Positions 1-5,874 of a stretch of DNA of 50,019 nt are shown here, in pieces; positions within the stretch are counted from its first letter, which is position 1, and every line of letters begins with the position of its first letter. Location: contig SFIE01000014.1 of assembly GCA_004555405.1 (NCBI GenBank), positions 1 through 50,019 of the forward strand, in the 5' to 3' direction. The translations under genes and the position numbers were made by a program. This stretch comes from Subdoligranulum sp. (lineage in GTDB: Bacteria > Bacillota > Clostridia > Oscillospirales > Ruminococcaceae). Below the pieces are notes generated by a model. That model saw only the letters and a list, made by a program, of their open reading frames with translations. It ran no database searches and had not been told where the DNA came from.

Positions 1-51
1 GCCGCAGCGAACACTTCCCGCAGCCCATGCTTTACTGCCCTGAAAAAAAAG

Positions 52-91
52 AAGCCGTATTCCCCTATCATGCTGGGAATACGGCTTTTTT
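52..91. terminator. bidirectional rho-independent terminator
   Basis: A perfect 13-bp inverted repeat (52-64 with 75-87, 10-nt loop) is followed by T6 on the plus strand and preceded by A8 at 43-50, so it can end transcription from both sides. It follows the minus-strand transporter gene ending at 127. On its left, a short open stretch 2-43 ends in TGA at 41-43 and could be the last codons of a plus-strand gene outside the window; this cannot be confirmed from so few codons. Confidence 0.85.
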
Positions 92-126
92 CATTTTGCT
101 GCCGCGGCAGAAAGCAAAATGCATTT

Positions 127-672
127 TTAAGAATTCCTGTTGTTTTTTTCGGTATATTTTTCCAGCGCGATCACCAGCACCGGAATGAGGATCAGCTGCA
201 CGATAATGCCGGGAACGGCATTGACAAACGCGCCCGAAATAAATGCCCCCCACAGAAACTGCGAGTGCATAACACCGGCAAGGATCAGGCGCACCACGCC
301 CCACACAATGCGGCCCGCCAGCATAGCGCCCACCAAAGAGGCGTAGATCGAGCTTTTCTTTCGGGGAAGCATTATATACAGAATGCCGCACACAAGGCCA
401 TAGGCGGCAAGCTCAAAGCTCATGGCAATGCCCTTGGGCATCAGCGGCGGCATACCAAACAGGAGAAAGCGCAAAACCGGGGCGATGCCGCCCACCGCCA
501 GCGCATACCACGGGCCGCAGAAAAATCCGCAAAGCAGCACCGGAATATGCATGGGGCAAAGTGCGTTGCCGATTTGCGGGATCTGCCCGGTGAAAAACGG
601 CAGCACCAGTGCGAGCGCCAGAAACATAGCGGCAAGGATCATGCGCCGCAGCGATTTTTGTTTAAAAGACAT
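127..672 (-). CDS. ECF transporter S component (vitamin/cofactor uptake)
   Basis: Predicted substrate-binding membrane subunit (S component) of an energy-coupling factor importer; such proteins bind one vitamin or precursor and dock with a shared EcfA/A'/T module encoded elsewhere. The 181-residue protein is almost entirely hydrophobic with about six membrane segments (roughly 11-27, 41-60, 62-76, 85-103, 111-132, 145-170), the usual size and layout of the family. The conserved-looking stretch CPMHIPVLLCGFFCGP at 39-54, followed by a Gly-rich loop, resembles Clostridial members of the ECF_trnsprt family (PF12822). The ATG is preceded by AGGAG at 7 nt. It is transcribed alone from its own promoter and ends at the terminator at 52-91. 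Substrate cannot be told from sequence; the leader shows no riboswitch I recognise. Confidence 0.8.
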   Translation of the reverse strand: MSFKQKSLRRMILAAMFLALALVLPFFTGQIPQIGNALCPMHIPVLLCGFFCGPWYALAVGGIAPVLRFLLFGMPPLMPKGIAMSFELAAYGLVCGILYIMLPRKKSSIYASLVGAMLAGRIVWGVVRLILAGVMHSQFLWGAFISGAFVNAVPGIIVQLILIPVLVIALEKYTEKNNRNS

Positions 673-751
673 GATTCGCTCCTACTTTTCAAGATGATTT
701 CTATTCCCCCGTCATTTGCGCTTTTGCCGCAGGCACAGCGCATAAAGGGCA

Positions 752-768
752 GCCGCAAAATGTGCGGC
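752..768 (-). promoter_or_regulatory. hairpin in the transporter-gene leader, role unknown
   Basis: Six-bp perfect stem (752-757 with 763-768) at the start of the ~100-nt leader of the S-component gene, followed by a weaker TGCGC/GCGCA stem nearer the gene. It does not match TPP, FMN, preQ1, THF or cobalamin riboswitch cores that I know. Confidence 0.3.
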
Positions 769-778
769 GTTGGTTTAT

Positions 779-807
779 ACTATAACACATCTTTTTCCAT
801 TCTACAA
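779..807 (-). promoter_or_regulatory. sigma-A type promoter of the S-component gene
   Basis: On the minus strand TTGTAG (807-802), a 17-bp spacer and TATAGT (784-779) lie just past the terminator of the upstream anti-sigma operon. Transcription would begin near 772 and leave a leader of about 100 nt. Confidence 0.6.
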
Positions 808-833
808 TGTTATACTGCCTCCGATGCCCAAAA

Positions 834-865
834 AAGGCCCTCTGCCGATAAAAGCAGAGGGCCTT
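834..865 (-). terminator. terminator of the sigma/anti-sigma operon
   Basis: Perfect 12-bp stem AAGGCCCTCTGC (865-854 with 845-834, 8-nt loop) followed on the minus strand by six T residues, 11 nt after the anti-sigma stop codon. Confidence 0.9.
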
Positions 866-875
866 CTGGATCTGT

Positions 876-1559
876 TCAGTGAATGGTTTGTATGGCGTTT
901 TCCCACCATGCAGCCGTCTGCGGCGACGAAAGCGACAGCGAATAGGCATAGCCATCGGCCTGCCATTCGGCCAACGTGTAAGTGCTTTCCGCACTGCCCT
1001 TCAGCACGGCCAGCACCTCGTTTACGGCAAGCTGCTGCACATAGGTGTAATCGTTGTAATCTCCCGAAACCGGCCCCTCTCCCGGTGCTTTGCGCAGGCA
1101 CACTTCTTCGCCGCCCGCGCACAGATATTCCACCTCGGCCATTTCGCCCCAGTAAGAGCGATACACCGTTTCTTCCAATGTGTAAGGCAGGGATTCCAGC
1201 TGCGGCACAGCAAAGCCGACCGCCTGCTCTAAGCCAAGGGCATCGGGGCATTCCTGTATGCCGTTTACCGCCTGCATGGCCATTTCGCAGCTATCGGAGG
1301 CCTTTTCGGCCCTGTCGGTGTAGGCACCGGTATCGGCCGGAGCGGCGCTGCCCATTTTGGGCATGGCGTTTTGCCCCACAACTACAACCGCCGCACAGGC
1401 CGCGGCCGCAGCAGCCATTTTCAGGATTCGATCAAAACGGATCGCCTTTTTGCGCGGGGTCAGGTCTGCCTGCTGCACGGCGGCCAGAATGCGCGCGCGC
1501 ATTTCGTCGGTTACAACAATATGTTCCATGACTTCGTTATACCTCTGCTTCAAGGCCAT
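876..1559 (-). CDS. membrane anti-sigma factor with DUF4367-like sensor domain
   Basis: Predicted to hold the adjacent ECF sigma factor inactive at the membrane until an envelope signal arrives. The 227-residue protein has a short cytoplasmic N-terminal part (1-45, Arg/Lys-rich), one Ala/Val membrane segment at about 46-62 and an extracytoplasmic domain to the C-terminus. That domain has the pattern VSGDYNDY near 165-172 and GYAYSLSLSS near 205-214, as in the DUF4367-type domains of Clostridial anti-sigma proteins. The start is supported by AGGAGG just upstream of the ATG; it lies inside the last 23 nt of the sigma gene, so translation is probably coupled. The cytoplasmic part is short and shows no zinc-binding HxxxCxxC motif, so the ZAS-type mechanism is unlikely. 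The signal is unknown. Confidence 0.75.
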   Translation of the reverse strand: MALKQRYNEVMEHIVVTDEMRARILAAVQQADLTPRKKAIRFDRILKMAAAAAACAAVVVVGQNAMPKMGSAAPADTGAYTDRAEKASDSCEMAMQAVNGIQECPDALGLEQAVGFAVPQLESLPYTLEETVYRSYWGEMAEVEYLCAGGEEVCLRKAPGEGPVSGDYNDYTYVQQLAVNEVLAVLKGSAESTYTLAEWQADGYAYSLSLSSPQTAAWWENAIQTIH

Positions 1560-2157
1560 ATTCCTCCTTTAGTATTTTTCGCAGCTTTTCACGGCCGCGC
1601 TGCAGGTCAGACCGCACGGTGACTTCGTTGCGGCAAAGGATCTGCGCAATTTCACGCGAGGCATAGCCCTCGTGATAAAACAAGTGCATCGCCTGCCGGT
1701 AGCGCTCGGGCAGCTTGCTTACGGCCTCCCACACAAAGGCAAGGTCCTGCCGCTGTTCGGCAGCCAGTTCTTCGTTCAGCTCATCTGTCTGGCGAATTTT
1801 TTCTGCGCGAAGCTTATTCTTGCTCAGGTTTGCCGCCACGCGCAAAAGCCATGCCTTTTCGTGCTGATCGTTTGCAAACACAGGCTTTGTCTGCAAAAAT
1901 CGGATCAGCGTTTCCTGCAAGATCTCCTCGGCATCCTCGCGGTTGTGCAGATATGTATAGGCATAGCGCAAAATGCTGTTGCCATAGCTGTTCAGCAGCC
2001 GCTCGGCCTGCTGGTTGATTTCCTCTCGCGGGGCCGAGTGCGCCTGTGCTTGCGGGGCGCTTTGCAAGGCAGTTTTTGCCCAACTAAGTGCCGCCCACAG
2101 CCAGTTTTTCCGCAAAGGCATTTTACAGGCAATGCAACCCATCATGGTTTCTCTCAT
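1537..2157 (-). CDS. ECF-subfamily RNA polymerase sigma factor
   Basis: Sigma-70 family protein of the extracytoplasmic-function type that directs RNA polymerase to a small regulon. Region 2 spans about residues 53-118 (ILRYAYTYLHNREDAEEILQ, then the WLLRVAANLSKNKLR helix) and region 4 about 140-195 (LPERYRQAMHLFYHEGYASREIAQIL, helix-turn-helix). Compared with a typical ECF sigma it has an extra N-terminal stretch of about 45 residues containing GCIACK, a CxxC pair. The first ATG has its GAGAGG only 1-3 nt upstream; the in-frame ATGs at codons 5 and 6 have better Shine-Dalgarno spacing, so the true start may be 2145 or 2142. It lies 17 nt after the lipoprotein gene and overlaps the anti-sigma gene, as in autoregulated sigma operons. 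Confidence 0.85.
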   Translation of the reverse strand: MRETMMGCIACKMPLRKNWLWAALSWAKTALQSAPQAQAHSAPREEINQQAERLLNSYGNSILRYAYTYLHNREDAEEILQETLIRFLQTKPVFANDQHEKAWLLRVAANLSKNKLRAEKIRQTDELNEELAAEQRQDLAFVWEAVSKLPERYRQAMHLFYHEGYASREIAQILCRNEVTVRSDLQRGREKLRKILKEEYGLEAEV

Positions 2158-2174
2158 CCTCTCATTTTGGCGGT

Positions 2175-2708
2175 TCAGTTGACCATAGCAACGGCCTGCA
2201 CCAATTCTTCCTCAGATATGCCGCTGCTCACATACAGCGAATACCGGCAGCCGCCCTTGCTCCAATCGGCCGTTTCATAGGTTTCGCCGTTTCCCTTTGC
2301 CGAAACCGTGGTTGTATCCACCATCACTTCCTTGGCAGCAGGATACTCTGTGTACACGCCGCTCACATCCTCGTTTGCGGTGGTTTTACGAATCGCGGCG
2401 TATGCCTCGCCTGCATCCTCACCGTAGCGAATTTCCACAATGGGCATATCGGCATCGGGCAGCACACGGATCGCGCACTGGTTCATTTCGTGCAGCGTTT
2501 CCGGACCTGTCAGCGTAAAGCCTGCCAGATTCTGGGCATCCTGCATACTGGGCACATCCTGCCACGGATTGGGAATCTGCACTTCGGCAGCGCTTTGGCT
2601 TGCAGCAGGCTCCGAAATCGGCTGGGCATAGTGCATCTCGGCGCAGGCGGCAAGGGAAAAAGCAAATGCGGCGGTGAGGCTCATAGAAGCAATGGCAATT
2701 TTATTCAT
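2175..2708 (-). CDS. lipoprotein with anti-sigma-like extracytoplasmic domain
   Basis: Secreted, lipid-anchored protein of unknown function. Residues 1-22 form a lipoprotein signal peptide with lipobox LAAC (Cys22). The rest (about 155 residues) resembles the outer domain of the anti-sigma factor two genes downstream: NPWQDV...AQNLAGFTL, AIRKTTANEDVSGVY and, near the end, GGCRYSLYVSS matching the anti-sigma GYAYSLSLSS. This suggests duplication of one sensor domain, once fixed to a transmembrane anti-sigma and once as a free lipoprotein. It is the first gene of the operon lipoprotein-sigma-anti-sigma and may bind the same ligand, or compete for it; that is inference. The family relation (DUF4367-like) is by recalled pattern, not by search. 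Confidence 0.6.
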   Translation of the reverse strand: MNKIAIASMSLTAAFAFSLAACAEMHYAQPISEPAASQSAAEVQIPNPWQDVPSMQDAQNLAGFTLTGPETLHEMNQCAIRVLPDADMPIVEIRYGEDAGEAYAAIRKTTANEDVSGVYTEYPAAKEVMVDTTTVSAKGNGETYETADWSKGGCRYSLYVSSGISEEELVQAVAMVN

Positions 2709-2791
2709 ATAGAATTCCCCCGTGATTGTGTATCGTTTTGCATTTGAGATTCAGCATATTTTCACCGGTGTTTTGATCTCTCTGCCCTGTA

Positions 2792-2818
2792 TACACGCCG
2801 AGGGCGCAAAATGTTGCA
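2792..2818 (-). promoter_or_regulatory. possible ECF-type promoter of the lipoprotein-sigma operon
   Basis: On the minus strand TGCAAC (2818-2813), a 15-bp spacer and CGTGTA (2797-2792) resemble the AAC...CGT pattern of many ECF sigma promoters and sit about 85 bp before the first gene. If real it would give autoregulation by the sigma encoded in the operon. Based on one site only. Confidence 0.35.
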
Positions 2819-2881
2819 GTTTTTTTAATTTATTTTTGTGCCGTTTCTACGCATGGATTTTTGCAAAAGCCAAGCCAGCAT

Positions 2882-3793
2882 TCAAAAAAGATCCAGCATA
2901 CTATCCAGATAAATTTTTTCGCGAACCTGCAAATGGTATTCCGGCTTTGTAAGATAATAGAGCAAAAATTCCAGAATAACCGCACTGCCAAGCCCTCTGC
3001 CCTCGATTTTAAAATGCGAAAATCCCATGGGCAGATACTTTGTTTGAATATCCTGAATGCCGATAAAGCCGGGGTTCTGCATTGCTTTGGAAAAACGATA
3101 GCCTTGCGCGGCATCCGGCGCTGTGCAGTGATGCTCGGGCGCGTTTTCGCCCAGATTTTTCCGGCTCACCGCTTCGTAGCAGGCTTTTCTTTCACGGCAG
3201 CCGAACCAGCAGCATTCGTTGCATAAAAACTCCACCTTTTGCCGCAGGCTTTCCGGTAAGGAGTCCAGCTGATCAAAGGCTTTGTTCAGCCGAAAATCCG
3301 GCACGATATAGCGAAACTCTTTTCTTGCTGCCTCACTTTGAAAGCTTTGAAAATCCGTTAAAACCTTGGTGGTAGAGGATACAAAATACAGCTCCGGATA
3401 GGCTTTTTCCAGATACCGCAGCAAAACATCCGAATGCACGATCACACCGTTTTGCGGTCCGCTGCTTTCGGCAAACATTCTGCACAGTGCGTTGCATTTT
3501 GCATCTTTTAAATGCTCTGGCTTTAACAAGGAATTGCTGAAGGTCAGGCGGGCGGAAATTTGATGCTCCCGCATGAGCGCCAGCACCTTTTGCGGATCAT
3601 TGCTGCCAAAACCGGCACGCCCGCCGCCCCAAAGGCAATCGGCAGGCGCACCGTAAATCGAGCCGATCTCGCACCAATCATAAAAATACTCACGGTGCTC
3701 TCGAAACAGCGGCAGAAATATTTTGTAAAGTTCGTAAAATTCAAACAGGCCCGGCAGGTGATACCGGGCAATGCCTTGTTTTAAAGGGATCAT
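2882..3793 (-). CDS. Cys-rich protein resembling U32 peptidases, function unknown
   Basis: I do not recognise a named function. The 303-residue protein has features of the U32 'peptidase' superfamily (UbiU/UbiV, RlhA, TrhP relatives, which build TIM barrels and often carry an iron-sulfur cluster): the signature-like FKIEGR at 261-266, the strand VLLRYLEKAYPELYFVSSTTK at 124-143, and a cluster of cysteines at 191, 194, 195, 199, 205 and 223 that could bind a metal cluster. It also has a glycine-rich WGGGRAGFG at 55-63. It lies 42 bp after the DUF3343 gene on the same strand and may be co-transcribed with the selenium genes. The Shine-Dalgarno sequence is poor (AGAAAG). The U32 link rests on short motifs only. 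Confidence 0.5.
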   Translation of the reverse strand: MIPLKQGIARYHLPGLFEFYELYKIFLPLFREHREYFYDWCEIGSIYGAPADCLWGGGRAGFGSNDPQKVLALMREHQISARLTFSNSLLKPEHLKDAKCNALCRMFAESSGPQNGVIVHSDVLLRYLEKAYPELYFVSSTTKVLTDFQSFQSEAARKEFRYIVPDFRLNKAFDQLDSLPESLRQKVEFLCNECCWFGCRERKACYEAVSRKNLGENAPEHHCTAPDAAQGYRFSKAMQNPGFIGIQDIQTKYLPMGFSHFKIEGRGLGSAVILEFLLYYLTKPEYHLQVREKIYLDSMLDLF

Positions 3794-3835
3794 ATACAGC
3801 TTCTTTCTGAGGGGCTTTTTTCAGCGCACGGCCGT

Positions 3836-4078
3836 TTAATCGTTTTGCAGCAGCCGTGTATACTCACCGTCCGCCCCTGTTTCGTAAACCGCTTCCACAT
3901 CGGCATCCATTGCCGCAAGGTGCGGCTCCTTTGCCCAGTAGCGCACACAGGTGCCGCATGAGGAGCTGAGCTTTCGCGGCACCGGCATCATTTGGGCGCG
4001 CACCGAAAGCGCTGTCAGCTTGCGGCTGGTGAGCAGCGCGGAAATATGGGTGTGAAAGGTGGCAATATATTCTTTCAT
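3836..4078 (-). CDS. DUF3343 putative Se/S carrier protein
   Basis: Small 80-residue protein matching the DUF3343 family (putative Se/S carrier, PF11823). The family's recognisable core is present: FHTHISALLTSRK at 8-20, then MPVPRKLSSSCGTCVR at 31-46, with the CGTC cysteines (41, 44) as likely selenium or sulfur acceptors. DUF3343 genes are repeatedly found with selenium-dependent molybdenum hydroxylase or SelD genes, which is the case here. Its ATG overlaps the stop of the TusA/YedF-like gene in ATGA, so the two carriers are translationally coupled and probably made in equal amounts. Biochemical role is inferred, not proven for the family. Confidence 0.8.
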   Translation of the reverse strand: MKEYIATFHTHISALLTSRKLTALSVRAQMMPVPRKLSSSCGTCVRYWAKEPHLAAMDADVEAVYETGADGEYTRLLQND

Positions 4079-4281
4079 TGCTTTGTCAGCTCCAGCTTAA
4101 CATCGTTTCCCTGTTCGCTTACCGCCACACTGTATCCCTGCGATGCGGCAAAGCGGGAAATATTTTCTACGGCGCAGGGATCATCCACCAAAACCTCCAG
4201 TACGGCGGGAGCAGTGGCCAGCACCTCTTTTCGCACCATCATAACGGGCATAGGGCAAAGCAAACCTCTTGCATCAACCAT
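4075..4281 (-). CDS. TusA/YedF-like sulfur or selenium carrier
   Basis: 68-residue TusA/SirA-fold protein. The family's active-site motif appears at 8-12 as LCPMP with Cys9, the residue that carries persulfide (or perselenide). The full-length selenium-metabolism protein YedF is about 200 residues, with this domain followed by a second one; here only the first domain is present and a separate DUF3343 gene follows with a 4-nt overlap. It lies 20 bp after the YedE-type transporter gene, a pairing known from many selenium-using bacteria. A role in passing selenium from uptake to SelD or to the hydroxylase machinery is inferred from this context. Confidence 0.8.
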   Translation of the reverse strand: MVDARGLLCPMPVMMVRKEVLATAPAVLEVLVDDPCAVENISRFAASQGYSVAVSEQGNDVKLELTKQ

Positions 4282-4301
4282 TGTATCCTATCCTCCTGAA
4301 A

Positions 4302-5390
4302 TCAATGTTCTTTTTTGGGCAAATGCACCAGCGAGATCACCAGCAGCGCGGCAAGGGCAATCAAAACTGCCATCTGGCCGTTTGTTTGAATGCCGCCCAC
4401 CACATACTGCCCGGCTTCGTTTACACTGTCGGCAGAACCGGCCAAGCCAAAGTTGTGTGCAATGGCAGCACCTGCCATCATGCCGAACACCGTAACGGCA
4501 GAATCGCCGTTGCCAGAGCCTGCCAAAATCAGCTGACGCAGCGGGCAGCCACCCAGCAGCACCGAGCCCCAGCCAACGATCACCATGCCAAGAAAATTCC
4601 ACAAATGTGCGCTGTGCGACACCGGCTGGCTGTGGAAGCCCAGCTTAAAGCTGCCCAAGATCAGATTGCCTGCCAGCGTGACGGCAAAAATGGCAATAAA
4701 ACCGTACAGCAGCTTGAAATCCTGAAACAGGATCCCATCACGAATGCCGCCCGCCATGCACAGTCGGCTTTTTTGGGCAAGCGCCCCCACAATGAGTGCC
4801 ATTCCAAAGGATGCCAGCACCGGGGCGTGCATGGAGCCGGGGCCCTTTTCGCTCATTTTAAAAAGAGCCGGAGCCAGCATAAACAAAACGCCCAGCCCGG
4901 TCAGCACGGCTGTCAGCACCGTGCCCTCGGCGGCGCAGGCATCGTAGGCACGGCGCAAAGAAAAGCCCTTGTTCAAAAAGCGCGTGCCGATAAAAATGCC
5001 TGCCGTAAAACCAAGCAGTGCCGTTAAGGCGTTCAGATCGCCGCCTGCAAGGCGCAGCACCATGCGCAGGGGGCAGCCCAAAAACACCAGAGCGCCGATC
5101 ATCACCAGCGCGCCCAGCACAAAGCGAACCGCCGGGGACGAGCCTGCTTTGGCCCTGAATTCCTTTGCCGCCACGCTCATAACAAAGGCACCCAGCACAA
5201 GGCCGATGATCTCGGGGCGCACATACTGCACCGGTGCGGCGCTGTGCAGCCCGCACGCACCTGCAATATCACGCAGGAAGCAGGCAATGCAAAAGCCCAT
5301 GTTGGCCGGGTTTCCCAAAAATGTAAGCAGCACTGCGGCCAGCCCCACGGCTGCACCCGCCAGCACAACAAACCAGTTTACTTTTTTCAT
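4302..5390 (-). CDS. yedE: YedE-type selenium metabolism membrane transporter
   Basis: Integral membrane protein of 362 residues, about ten hydrophobic segments, with two YeeE/YedE (DUF395) half-repeats. Each half carries the cysteine motif seen in this family: GCPLR at 105-109 and again at 281-285, plus NMGFCIACFLRD at 30-41 and SRLCMAGGIRDG at 208-219. YeeE relatives import thiosulfate; YedE/FdhT members associated with selenium genes are thought to move a selenium compound. I chose the ATG at 5390 because the conserved N-terminus begins there and a GAGG lies 11 nt upstream; an open frame continues to 5510 but runs into the repeat element. First gene of the minus-strand selenium operon; the leader is unusually long if the promoter at 5769 is used. 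Confidence 0.85.
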   Translation of the reverse strand: MKKVNWFVVLAGAAVGLAAVLLTFLGNPANMGFCIACFLRDIAGACGLHSAAPVQYVRPEIIGLVLGAFVMSVAAKEFRAKAGSSPAVRFVLGALVMIGALVFLGCPLRMVLRLAGGDLNALTALLGFTAGIFIGTRFLNKGFSLRRAYDACAAEGTVLTAVLTGLGVLFMLAPALFKMSEKGPGSMHAPVLASFGMALIVGALAQKSRLCMAGGIRDGILFQDFKLLYGFIAIFAVTLAGNLILGSFKLGFHSQPVSHSAHLWNFLGMVIVGWGSVLLGGCPLRQLILAGSGNGDSAVTVFGMMAGAAIAHNFGLAGSADSVNEAGQYVVGGIQTNGQMAVLIALAALLVISLVHLPKKEH

Positions 5391-5416
5391 GAATTCCAAT
5401 TCCTCTTTCTTGCTAA

Positions 5417-5588
5417 GGCAACACCGCACAATTCCCGCCTGACGGCTTAAGCACCGCTCCGGAGGCTGCGGCACGGCATCTGCGTTGCCAAAATGCTCGC
5501 CAATACACAAAGTATTGCCTGCGCTTTTGGCTTAGCACCTGCCGCACCTCGTACGCCGTATCGGCACTTAGAATTATGCGGCATTGCC
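5417..5588. repeat. palindromic element, copy 1 (MITE-like or structured RNA)
   Basis: About 172 bp that can fold back on itself. The ends are imperfect inverted repeats: GGCAACACCGCACAATTC at 5417-5434 against the complement of GAATTATGCGGCATTGCC at 5571-5588 (15 of 18 match). The centre is AATAC-ACAAA-GTATT, and TGCGGCA/TGCCGCA pairs between. No coding potential is convincing. It lies between the divergent selenium operons. Confidence 0.6.
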
Positions 5589-5747
5589 CTGAATTTTTCG
5601 GCATCACTGCACCGCTGCAGCGGCATCGGCGCACCGGCTGCATTGCCAGAATGCCGGATAACGCACACGCGCATCCTGTATGCTCTTGGCTTAGCGTTCG
5701 GTGCCTTTTGCCTACCGTGCTGAAGCTGAAAACCATGCAGTATTGCC
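5580..5747. repeat. palindromic element, diverged copy 2 in tandem
   Basis: About 168 bp, sharing the junction GGCATTGCC with copy 1 and aligning with it along its length. Shared landmarks are GC(G/A)TTGCCA(A/G)AATGC in the middle, C(T/T)CTTGGCTTAGC-type sequence to its right, and a final ATGC(G/A)G(C/T)ATTGCC. Divergence is much greater than in copy 1's own arms, so this looks like an old tandem duplication. Confidence 0.5.
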
Positions 5748-5750
5748 TAA

Positions 5751-5774
5751 AATTATGGCGCTGCCATAATTATA
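5751..5774 (-). promoter_or_regulatory. candidate yedE-operon promoter with palindromic operator
   Basis: A perfect 9-bp palindrome AATTATGGC / GCCATAATT with 3-nt centre GCT (5751-5771) overlaps the right edge of a consensus minus-strand -10 TATAAT (5774-5769). No good -35 is seen 17 bp away, which would fit an activator-dependent or repressor-controlled promoter. The palindrome is placed where a dimeric regulator could block the minus-strand operon. Confidence 0.45.
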
Positions 5775-5822
5775 ACATTTTTCCGGCACACAGCGTGTAC
5801 CGTTTTGCACCGCCGCCCGGCG

Positions 5823-5851
5823 TTGCGTTTTGGGGCCTCTTGTGCTATATT
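5823..5851 (+). promoter_or_regulatory. promoter of the csdB-like gene
   Basis: TTGCGT (5823-5828), 17-bp spacer, TATATT (5846-5851), 24 bp before the start codon. Good match to sigma-A. Confidence 0.6.
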
Positions 5852-5874
5852 ACCCATCAAAGGAGTGATTTTGT

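Noticed and set aside
5391..5510. N-terminal extension of 40 codons on YedE
   Set aside because: Enters the palindromic element, shows no conservation of type, and the ATG at 5390 has a ribosome-binding site and the natural first membrane helix.
5413..5736. Small open frames within the tandem palindromes
   Set aside because: Frames overlap on both strands as expected for an inverted repeat; no ribosome-binding site and Cys/Arg-rich random composition.
5417..5747. CRISPR array
   Set aside because: Only two diverged, palindromic, ~170-bp units; no short direct repeats with spacers.
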